NCBI GenBank assembly: GCA_016794425.1
Contig: JAEUHR010000017.1
Coordinates: forward strand, 96,670-160,669
Direction: 5' to 3'
Source of the DNA: Planctomycetota bacterium
Lineage (GTDB): Bacteria; Planctomycetota; UBA1135; UBA2386
Length of the DNA: 64,000 nt
The notes beneath the pieces are model-generated. The model had not been told where the DNA came from and did not search any database. It was given only the letters and a program-made list of their open reading frames with translations. This document shows, piece after piece, positions 54,712 to 64,000 of the stretch (the stretch's first letter is position 1; each line of letters begins with the position of its first letter). The translations under genes and the position numbers were made by a program.

Positions 54712-56241
54712 TCAGCGGTGGGCCGATGCCCACTCGCGCGCGCGGCGCTCGGCATGGCGCAGGATCCGCCGCAGCGGCGGCTGCCGCAGCAGCCGGCGGT
54801 GTGCGCGCAGGTAGGCGCGCACGAACGTGCGCACGGTCGCCTCGCCGCCGGGCGAGCCGGCGCCGCGGAACGCCGCCAGCAGCCGGCCGAGGTCGGCGCC
54901 GCGGCCGCGCGTGTCGGTCGCCGACGCGCGGCGCACGCCGTCGAGGTCGACCAGGCAGACCTGGGCGCGGCCGGGATGCCGCACCAGGTTGTCGAACTTC
55001 AGGTCGCGGTTGCGCAGGCCGTGCGCGTGCAGGCGGCCGACCGCGGTGCCGAGCGACCGGGCGGCGTCGGCGACCGCGCCGGCGTCGAGCGCGCCGGCGG
55101 CGAGTTCGTGCGCCAGCGACGGCTGCGCCAGGTTCTGGCTGAACACGAAGCCGCGGCCGCGGTCGAGGCACAGCGCGACCGGCGGCGCCGTCGGCACGCC
55201 GGCGTAGGCGAGCCAGTAGGCGGCGCGCCACAGGCTGCGGGCGGCGCCGGCATCGCGTTCCTTGATCGCGTAACCGGTGCCGAGCCACACCGCACCGCGG
55301 CGCCCGCGCCGCAGCGGCGGGCCGGGATCGGCCAGCAGCCGCGTCGCGTCCGGCACGATCGCCTCGGGCAGGCCTTGGCCGAGGTGTACGAACCAGCGCG
55401 GCTGGCCGCGCCGCCGCGCCTCCGCGTGCGTGTGCCGGCACGCGCGCGTCGCGCGGCGCCCGAACGCCACCAGCCCGCGCGCGCGCACACGGTGTGTCGC
55501 CAGCGCGAGTTCGTGCTGCAAGCCGTCGGCCAGCGGCGGGCCGCCGGCCAGGTAGCCGGCCAGCAGTTCGCGCGCGGCCGCGTCGAGCGCGCCGCCGTCG
55601 AGATCCTGGCAGAACAGCGCCAGCGCCGCCGCGCGTCGCCGCAGCGACGGCGGGCCGCCGTGCCGCATCGACGTCAGGTCGAGCAGGAACGGGCGGCCGG
55701 CCGGGTCGAGCACCAGGTTGCCCGGGTGCAGGTCCGCGAGGTCGATGCCGTGGTCGTGCACGGTCCGCAGCAGCGCGCCGACCGTGCGCTGCACGGCGGC
55801 GGGCGCCGCGAACGTGAACGGCGCCGCCTCGGGCACCGTGCGCGTGACGACGAAGCTGCGCGGCTGGCCGCCGTCCATCGCCGTGCCGCTGGCCAGCACC
55901 TCGACGACCGGCAGGCCGAGCGCGCGCGCCGCCGCCAGGTGGGCGGCTTCGCGTTCGCCGCGGCCCTGGCGCAGCGCGTCGCGGGCGCGATCGGCCAGCG
56001 TGTCGGCGCGGAACACCTTCGCGTGCACCTCGGCGCCGCCGAGGCGGCCGCGGAACACCGAGCGCACGGTGCGTTCCTTGAAGCGTTCGAGGTCGTGCCG
56101 GTCCCAGTCGGCGACATCGTGCGCCAGCAGCGCGCGCAGCGCATCGGCGACTGCCGGGGCCGCGGTCGCCCGGGCCCGGTCCTTGCCGGCGACGGATATC
56201 GCGGGCTCGGCGTTGCCCGGCGTCGTGCGATGCGGAACCAT
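54712..56241 (-). CDS. tandem LPS-kinase-like protein
   Basis: 509 residues that contain two Kdo/WaaP-type kinase domains. First: Lys near 74 (EVHAKVFRAD), catalytic loop LADLHPGNLVLD (about 168-179) and LLDLTSM in place of DFG. Second: YAIKERD (about 326), LRNRDLKFDNLVRHP (about 413) and LVDLDGVR (about 432). Both have the loop Asp and metal-site Asp, so both may be active. WaaP/InaA-like enzymes phosphorylate lipid A core heptose or related sugars. It is divergent from lptF with only 11 bases between start codons. Confidence 0.75.
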   Translation of the reverse strand: MVPHRTTPGNAEPAISVAGKDRARATAAPAVADALRALLAHDVADWDRHDLERFKERTVRSVFRGRLGGAEVHAKVFRADTLADRARDALRQGRGEREAAHLAAARALGLPVVEVLASGTAMDGGQPRSFVVTRTVPEAAPFTFAAPAAVQRTVGALLRTVHDHGIDLADLHPGNLVLDPAGRPFLLDLTSMRHGGPPSLRRRAAALALFCQDLDGGALDAAARELLAGYLAGGPPLADGLQHELALATHRVRARGLVAFGRRATRACRHTHAEARRRGQPRWFVHLGQGLPEAIVPDATRLLADPGPPLRRGRRGAVWLGTGYAIKERDAGAARSLWRAAYWLAYAGVPTAPPVALCLDRGRGFVFSQNLAQPSLAHELAAGALDAGAVADAARSLGTAVGRLHAHGLRNRDLKFDNLVRHPGRAQVCLVDLDGVRRASATDTRGRGADLGRLLAAFRGAGSPGGEATVRTFVRAYLRAHRRLLRQPPLRRILRHAERRAREWASAHR

Positions 56242-56252
56242 GGAGCGGCGCG

Positions 56253-57320
56253 ATGTGGAAGCTGCACCGATACTACCTGAGAGAACTGACCGTCAACGCG
56301 GCGATCACGTTCCTGGTCATGTTCGCGGTGGTGCTGCTGTCGTCGGTCGCCCGCGGCCTGCAGCGTTCGCAGGGTGGCGGCATGCTCGACGCGGCGAAGA
56401 TCACGCTGCTGTTCGCGCTCGATGCGTTCCCGCACCTGTGGACGATCGCGTTCCTGCTCGCGACCGTGCTGACGTTCGTGCGCGCGGCGCAGGACCGTGA
56501 ACTGATCGCGATCCGCGCCGCCGGCATCGCCCCGCGCGTGCCGATGGCGGCCGCGGTGCTGATCGGCATCCTGCTGTCGGTGTGCGGTTCGGTCGCGATG
56601 CACTACGCGATCCCGTACGTGCACTACCACAAGTACCGGGTCGTCGCCGACGTGGTGCGCAACGCGTTCCTGAACCTGAAGCTCGGCACCGACCGCATCA
56701 ACATCCCGGGCACCGGCTACGTGATGACGTTCCGCGAGCAGGTCGGCAGCGACTATCTCGACTGCACGATCTACTGCCCGCCGGACCGCACGCTGGAAGG
56801 CATGGTGTCGCCGATCCTGCGCGTCGACAAGGTGTCGCTGCCGCCGCCGACCGAACACAGCGACAGCATCCACATCCTGCCGCAGGGCGTGCGCGACCCG
56901 ATCGGCGGCGCGATGGCGGCCGAGATCCCGATCGAGATCCCGCTGCACGACATCGCCGACCGCGAACGCCGCCACGACCGCGACGACGACCTCGGCAGCG
57001 ACCAGCTGCTCGCCGAAGTGCTGCGCGGCGTGCACCCACGGCCGCACGAGGCGATCTACACGCTACTGCGGCGCTGCTGCTTCTCGCTGATGCCGGCGCT
57101 GCTGGCGCCGATCGGCTTCTGCATCGCCGAGTTCGCGCGCGAACGGGGCCGCGTGCTGGCGCTGGTGCTGGCGCTGGTGCCGCTGGCCTTGTTCTACCTG
57201 GGCGAGATCGTCGGCGCGCGGCTCTTGCGCACCACCGAGAGCCCGTGGAGCGCGTGGATGCCGATCGTGCTGCTGCTGCTGCCCGGTGTGCCGCTGTGCT
57301 GGAGGCAGCTGCGCCGATGA
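56253..57320 (+). CDS. lptF: LptF-like LPS export permease (YjgP/YjgQ family)
   Basis: 355 residues. Six helices in the LptF/G pattern: N-terminal MWKLHRYYLRELTVNAAITF, then three helices to ~110, a periplasmic beta-jellyroll domain (~115-260) and three C-terminal helices. It is one half of the LptB2FG transporter that extracts LPS from the inner membrane. FLLATVLTFVRAAQDRELIAIRAAGI is the conserved coupling region. Coupled to lptG by ATGA. No lptB or lptC is visible nearby. Confidence 0.88.
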   Translation: MWKLHRYYLRELTVNAAITFLVMFAVVLLSSVARGLQRSQGGGMLDAAKITLLFALDAFPHLWTIAFLLATVLTFVRAAQDRELIAIRAAGIAPRVPMAAAVLIGILLSVCGSVAMHYAIPYVHYHKYRVVADVVRNAFLNLKLGTDRINIPGTGYVMTFREQVGSDYLDCTIYCPPDRTLEGMVSPILRVDKVSLPPPTEHSDSIHILPQGVRDPIGGAMAAEIPIEIPLHDIADRERRHDRDDDLGSDQLLAEVLRGVHPRPHEAIYTLLRRCCFSLMPALLAPIGFCIAEFARERGRVLALVLALVPLALFYLGEIVGARLLRTTESPWSAWMPIVLLLLPGVPLCWRQLRR

Positions 57321-58393
57321 CGCTGCTCGACCGCTACGTCGGCCGCATCGTCGCCGGGGCGTTCGGCGCCAGCCTGCTGTTCTTCGTGTTCCTGTCGATC
57401 CTGATCGACATGCTGAACAGCCTGCCGAAGTACGTCGACCGTGCGACCGACATGGGCACCAGCGGCTGGAGCCTCGCGGTCGACCTGGCGAGCTACTACG
57501 CGAGCCTCGTGCCGGTCGTGTTCACGACCGTGACGCCGTTCGTGACCGTGATCGCGTGCATGTTCGCGGTCGCGCGGCTGCAGAACAGCAACGAGACCGT
57601 CGCGATGCTGTTCACGGGCCGCAGCATCCACCGCGTGCTGGCGCCGATGCTGCTGTGCGGCGTCTGCGCGGGCCTGGCGATGGCGGCCTGCTGGCAGTGG
57701 ATCGTGCCGCACGTCGCGCAGACGATCGCGACCAGCGAGGCCCGCATGCGGCGCGGCAGCGCCGTGCAGGAGAACGTCGTCGTCGAGGTGCGCGGCGAGG
57801 TCGACAAGCGGCTGCGCGCGAAGGAGTACGACCCCGTCACCCGCACGATGCGCGGCGTGTCGATGCTGGTCGAAGGTGTGCTGGCGCTCGAGACCACGCT
57901 GACCGAGGCGGTCGCGGCGACCTGGGATCCCGTGCAGCGCGACTGGCGGCTCGAGCAGGGCAAACTCGTGACCCGCGGCGGCGAAGTGCCGCAGACCTGG
58001 CTGCAGCGCAGCGACCTGACACCCGAGGTGCTGCTGGCGCAGGGCCGCGACACGATCGATCCGGAGCTGCTGTCCTACAGCGAGCTGTTCGCGCTGGCCG
58101 AGGCGCGGTCGACGCGCACCGACGTGCGGCTGGCGCTGCACCGCCACTTCACCTACCCGCTGGCGAACGTGCTGCTGCTGCTGCTGGCGCTGCCGTTCGC
58201 GATCCGCTACGAACGCGGCAGCCGCATCGATCGGCTGCTGATCGCGATCGGCCTCTGCGCCGGCTACACCGTGTTCGACATCACGTGCCAGAACCTGGGC
58301 CAGCACGGCCTGCACCCGGTCGTCGCCGCCTGGTCGCCGCCGATCGTGTTCGGCGCGCTCGGCATCGTGCTGTTCGGGAGCACGCGCACGTGA
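57317..58393 (+). CDS. lptG: LptG-like LPS export permease
   Basis: 358 residues, same fold as LptF. MTLLDRYVGRIVAGAFGASL start, coupling loop FAVARLQNSNETVAMLFTGRS, jellyroll domain (~120-265) and helices through LLLLLALPFAIRYERGSRI. It pairs with LptF in LPS extraction. The next start, GTG at 58390, overlaps its stop. Confidence 0.88.
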   Translation: MTLLDRYVGRIVAGAFGASLLFFVFLSILIDMLNSLPKYVDRATDMGTSGWSLAVDLASYYASLVPVVFTTVTPFVTVIACMFAVARLQNSNETVAMLFTGRSIHRVLAPMLLCGVCAGLAMAACWQWIVPHVAQTIATSEARMRRGSAVQENVVVEVRGEVDKRLRAKEYDPVTRTMRGVSMLVEGVLALETTLTEAVAATWDPVQRDWRLEQGKLVTRGGEVPQTWLQRSDLTPEVLLAQGRDTIDPELLSYSELFALAEARSTRTDVRLALHRHFTYPLANVLLLLLALPFAIRYERGSRIDRLLIAIGLCAGYTVFDITCQNLGQHGLHPVVAAWSPPIVFGALGIVLFGSTRT

Positions 58394-58500
58394 GCAGCGC
58401 CGCGCCGGAACCCCGCCGTCGGCCCGGCTGGCTGGTGCTGCTGGTCATGGTCGTGATCATCGGCGCGCTGACCTGGGTCATCGTGCTCGGGCCGCGCTGA
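58390..58500 (+). CDS. 36-residue single-helix membrane peptide
   Basis: GTG start in a GTGA overlap with the lptG stop. Residues 1-13 are polar (SSAAPEPRRRPG), followed by a hydrophobic helix of about 18 (WLVLLVMVVIIGALTWVIVL) and a short GPR end. No family is known to me. The coupling, topology (basic N-terminus in the cytoplasm) and full-length helix support it as real; it may act with LptFG. Confidence 0.55.
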   Translation: MSSAAPEPRRRPGWLVLLVMVVIIGALTWVIVLGPR

Positions 58501-58542
58501 CGCGGCCGGCACACAAGCGTCAGCGTCAGCCGCGGCACGGCG

Positions 58543-59430
58543 TCACTTCGGCGCCTTCGGCACCGGCACCGTGATCTCGACCGCCTTGCTGCCGTAGTCG
58601 GCGACGACGCGCAGCTCGTCCTTCTGCAGCTTCGCCTCGCGCACGGTCCACACCGGTGCCGCGGCCGCAGGCGCGGCCAGTTCGGTGACCTTGCCCTCGG
58701 TGGTCTGTTCACCGGCCGGCGGCTTCACGTCGCCGAAGCCGAACGAATCGGTCGGTGCCTGCATCCACGGCACGAGCCGCGCGGTCGCGCCGGACAGCAC
58801 GAGGTTGAACGCCTGCTTGTCGTCCTTGCCGAGGCTCAGCGTCGCCACCGGCACGGCGCCGCGTTCGACGCGGTCGGCGGGCACCTGGAACGCGAGCAGC
58901 CGGCCGCCGCCGAGCTTGTGTTCCTTGTGGCCGAGCGCCAACGCGGTGCCGCGCCACTGGGTCGGACCGAACTGCACGACGAGCTGCGCGCCCTGGTTGC
59001 CGGCGTCGGCCTTGCCGTCCTTCTGCCACTCGAGCTGCAGCTTCTTGCTCTCCTTGCCGGTCTGCTCGATGTCGCCGCTGAGCCGCACGTCGGCGCCCGC
59101 GCCGAGCGCGTGCGCACTGCCGTCGGCGACCAGCGAGCCCTTGCCCTCGCCGTCGCGCACGAACGTCACGCGGTACTGGCCCGGCGCCAGCCAGGCGTCG
59201 CCGACCAGCAGCGGCATGCCGACCTGCCAGGTGCTCGCCTCGTTGTTGCCGAGCCGCCAGCTCTGGCCGACCGTCAGCTCACCGAGGTGGTGCTTGCCGA
59301 CCGGCACCGCGCCGTAGGTGATCGTCGTCGTGCGCTTCTGCCACTCGAACGTGGCGTCCGGGCGTTGTGCCGCGAGCGGCGCGAGCAGCAGGACCAGCAG
59401 GGAGGAGCGGGCGGGCAGGTTGGAGTGCAT
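58543..59430 (-). CDS. DUF2911-like exported protein
   Basis: 295 residues. Signal peptide MHSNLPARSSLLVLLLAPLAAQR. Residues ~35-120 have the DUF2911 pattern: YGAVPVGKHHLGELTVGQSW, RLGNNEASTW and DAWLAPGQYRVTFV. The remainder contains a beta-rich second half (VQFGPTQWRGTALALG) and a Pro/Ala linker before a conserved-looking tail. Role unknown; such proteins are periplasmic. It has its own promoter-like site and follows no coupled gene. Confidence 0.7.
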   Translation of the reverse strand: MHSNLPARSSLLVLLLAPLAAQRPDATFEWQKRTTTITYGAVPVGKHHLGELTVGQSWRLGNNEASTWQVGMPLLVGDAWLAPGQYRVTFVRDGEGKGSLVADGSAHALGAGADVRLSGDIEQTGKESKKLQLEWQKDGKADAGNQGAQLVVQFGPTQWRGTALALGHKEHKLGGGRLLAFQVPADRVERGAVPVATLSLGKDDKQAFNLVLSGATARLVPWMQAPTDSFGFGDVKPPAGEQTTEGKVTELAAPAAAAPVWTVREAKLQKDELRVVADYGSKAVEITVPVPKAPK

Positions 59431-59474
59431 GCGGGGCCTCGGCGGGGGTGGGGCGGGCGCGCCCTTTACGAGGC

Positions 59475-59503
59475 AGCAAAGGCGGCGTAACGCGGCCGGG
59501 CAA
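59475..59503 (-). promoter_or_regulatory. putative promoter of the DUF2911-like gene
   Basis: Minus-strand TTGCCC (59503-59498) and TTTGCT (59480-59475), spacer 17; the leader would be about 37 bases. Confidence 0.5.
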
Positions 59504-59510
59504 TCCGCCG

Positions 59511-60506
59511 TCAGACGAGGTCACTGTCGCCGAGCGTGTGGTACCACTGCTCCTTGTAGAAGTACGTGTCGTGCTGGCTGAACGGGATCACGACCTGGAA
59601 GTAGACCGAGCCGTAGACCAGGAAGCCGAGCCGCTGGAACGCCAGGAACCGAGGGTCGCGGTGCTGGAACAGTGTCGCCAGCGCCGTGGCCTGCATCGCG
59701 TCGGCGCGCTGCTCGGCGGCGGCGACCAGCGCCGCGGTGGTGTCGTGGTCGTCGGCCGGAACCAGCCAGTCGACCAGGAAGCACATGTTCGGGAACAGCA
59801 GCTCGGCCTGCCGCACGACCGCGATGCCGCGCAGCGCACCGCTCGAGCGGTCGCGGCACTCGAGCAGTTCGTAGACCGCGTCGTGCGCGTCGGCGTAGCG
59901 CCAGTTCAGGTAGGCGGCGTCGCGCACCAGCGCCAGCGTCAGTCCCGCCGCTTCCCGCGCCCACAGCGCGTCGACGTCGGCCGCGAAGCGGTCGACGCGC
60001 CGCACCTCGAGGTCGGCCGGCACCGCGCGCGGCGGCAGCCCGCCCGGCGGCCGTTCGCGGAACAGGAAGTCCCAGTCGCGGACCATCTCGTAGCGCAGGT
60101 ACTTCTGGCCGATGCGCCAGGTCGCGATCGGCCAGCCGTAGTGGAACGCGTTCTGGTCGCTGCCGCGGCCGCCCCACTGCTCGTAGTGGGCGAGGGCCAG
60201 ATTCACGAACAGGCCCGGCCGCGGGCCGTGGCGGCGGTGGTCGGGGAGCACCCAGAGGTCGACGCACTGGCCGCAGATGCGCGTCTCCTGCTCCATCTTG
60301 ACGCGCGCGGGGATCGTCACGTAGGCGCCGACGAGGCCGTGCTGCGCATGCTCGGCGACCATCGTGTGCACGAGCCCGGTCGGGTTGCGGCCGAACTTCC
60401 ACTGCCAGTGCGCCAGCGAGCGCGGCGGGAAGATCTGGTTGTGCCCGGCCAGCAGGCCCGCTTCGTCGCCGGGCCGGTACGGGCGGAACGTGATCGGGTC
60501 GCTCAT
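59511..60506 (-). CDS. GNAT-family acetyltransferase
   Basis: 331 residues. N-terminal YRPGDEAGLLAGHNQIFP and LVGAYVTIPARVKM lead to a CoA-binding motif A LWVLPDHRRHGPRPGLF, the R/Q-x-x-G-x-A variant of GNAT enzymes. The second half contains a repeated, weaker fold (YLNWRYADAHDAVYELLECR, NMCFLVDWLVP) so it may be a double-GNAT protein. Substrate unknown. Located between the DUF2911-like gene and mutS on the same strand, 50 bases from mutS. Confidence 0.75.
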   Translation of the reverse strand: MSDPITFRPYRPGDEAGLLAGHNQIFPPRSLAHWQWKFGRNPTGLVHTMVAEHAQHGLVGAYVTIPARVKMEQETRICGQCVDLWVLPDHRRHGPRPGLFVNLALAHYEQWGGRGSDQNAFHYGWPIATWRIGQKYLRYEMVRDWDFLFRERPPGGLPPRAVPADLEVRRVDRFAADVDALWAREAAGLTLALVRDAAYLNWRYADAHDAVYELLECRDRSSGALRGIAVVRQAELLFPNMCFLVDWLVPADDHDTTAALVAAAEQRADAMQATALATLFQHRDPRFLAFQRLGFLVYGSVYFQVVIPFSQHDTYFYKEQWYHTLGDSDLV

Positions 60507-60556
60507 CGGCGGGTGAGCCTATCGACCGTCGGCGGCCGGATCCCGCACCGCGGCGG

Positions 60557-63153
<2,597 letters not shown>

Positions 63154-63157
<4 letters not shown>

Positions 63158-64000
63158 CGCTGGCCGGCTCCGCGCGGCGCCAGGTCGCGCAGCCGCAGTG
63201 CTTCCTCGACCAGGATCCGCGCCGCCGTGTCGGCGTCGGCCGCGGTCGTGTCGCGGCAGAACGACAGGCGCACGACCTCGCGCGCGGCGTGGCGGTCGAG
63301 GCCGATCGCGGCCAGCACCGGGTTGCCGGGGCCGTGGTCGTCACCGCCGTGGCAGGCTGACCCGATCGAGAACGCGACGCCGCGGTCGTCGCAGCGTTCC
63401 ATCACCGTCTGGCCGACGATCCCGGGCAGGCGCAGCGACAGGATGTGCGGCAGGCGCCGCGTCGGGTGGCCGAGCCGCACGGCGTCCGGCAGCGCCTCCT
63501 GCACGCGCTCGAACACGCGCGCGGCCAGCGCTTCGGTGTGGGCCGCGGTCTCGGCCTGGTGCGACAGCGCAGCGTCGGCGGCGACCATCATGCCGATCGC
63601 GCCCGGAGTGTTCTCGGTGCCGCCGCGCAGGCCGCCTTCCTGGCCGCCGGCGAGCAGCAGCGGCGCCAGCTCGGCCGTGCTCGACAGCGCCAGGAAGCCG
63701 GCGCCGCGGGGGCCGTGGAACTTGTGGCCCGACACCGCGACCGAGTCGACGTCGAGTTCGTCGAGGTCGAACGGCAGCTTGCCGTAGGTCTGCACGAGGT
63801 CGACGTGCACGTGGGCCGAAGGCGCCGTGCGGCGCACCAGTTCGACCAGTTCGCCGAGCTGGCACAGGGTGCCGAGCTCGTTGTGGCCGTGCAGCAGCGC
63901 GACGACCCGCACGTCCTGACCGAGCGCGTCGAACAGCGTCTCCGGCGCGAGGTCGCCGTGGGCGGTCACCGGCAGCGCGGTGACGTGGTGGCGCCAGCGC
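63154..64000 (-). CDS. cysteine desulfurase, NifS/IscS-like (5' end beyond window)
   Basis: The last ~282 residues are visible; the N-terminus lies past the window edge. PLP lysine in AVSGHKFHGPRGAGFL, HVDLVQTYGKLPFD and GGQEGGLRGGTENTPG are standard for the class V/NifS group. The persulfide Cys is in SIGSACHGGDDHGPGN. It takes sulfur from cysteine for Fe-S clusters or thiolation. Coupled by ATGA to mutS, an uncommon pairing. Confidence 0.88.

Overview
The window is about 70% G+C and almost fully coding. It reads as a chromosomal segment of a diderm bacterium with a large-protein, pseudopilin-rich envelope, most consistent with a high-GC member of the Planctomycetota. That placement is an inference from gene style: oversized pseudopilin-like proteins, a K+-type membrane pyrophosphatase, HAMP-only stubs, an exported protein with a carboxypeptidase-regulatory-like domain, and a short divergent omega subunit. 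A database search would be needed to confirm it. An outer membrane is indicated by LptF/LptG permeases, a tandem LPS-kinase-like protein, an MsbA-like exporter and a lipoprotein. No insertion sequence, phage, CRISPR array or integron is visible.

Layout. 1-6.2 kb: 5' part of an ABC exporter (minus), then two pseudopilin-like genes, one of 1173 residues. 6.2-12.1 kb: omega subunit with a near-consensus promoter, then on the minus strand a thioredoxin/DUF255 protein, ribosomal silencing factor, membrane pyrophosphatase and DedA protein. 12.1-20.2 kb: a coupled ABC ATPase/membrane protein operon, an FHA protein, three overlapping family-4-like glycosyltransferases and an exported protein. 20.3-29.3 kb: a candidate small RNA with a strong terminator, an HD phosphohydrolase, then a minus-strand operon (aminotransferase, OB-DEDD exonuclease, membrane protein, ABC ATPase, ABC permease) and a large anchored protein. 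29.4-36.7 kb: tRNA-Leu(GAG), a pseudopilin/HAMP-stub/histidine-kinase operon, a PLP decarboxylase, a SirB1-like protein and a ceramidase-like lipoprotein. 36.7-43.1 kb: site-2 protease, XseB, XseA, LipB, thioredoxin, a small CxxC protein, Mrp and an exported protein. 43.3-49.1 kb: a sigma-70 family factor, amidase, HU, a MinD-like ATPase, a second HAMP-stub operon and tRNA-Ala(CGC). 49.3-54.7 kb: beta-oxidation genes with SppA embedded. 54.7-64 kb: tandem kinase, LptF/LptG plus a 36-residue membrane peptide, a DUF2911-like protein, GNAT acetyltransferase, MutS and the start-truncated (edge) cysteine desulfurase.

Themes. About fifteen gene pairs are joined by 4-base ATGA/GTGA stop-start overlaps, so translational coupling is the rule. 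Promoters share a -35 like TTGACC/TTGCCC/TTTACC and a -10 like TACGCT/TATGCT/TATCCT, and several sit so close to the start codon that leaderless mRNAs are likely. The most interesting leads are: the candidate ~90-nt RNA at 20.36-20.45 kb whose terminator overlaps the next promoter; the pseudopilin-sensor operon at 29.7-33.0 kb and its relative at 47.1-49.0 kb; an Mrp that lacks the usual CxxC next to a 73-residue protein that carries one; and several unusual domain fusions (XseA with an N-terminal HARP-like module, OB fold with DEDD exonuclease, two LPS-kinase-like domains in one chain).
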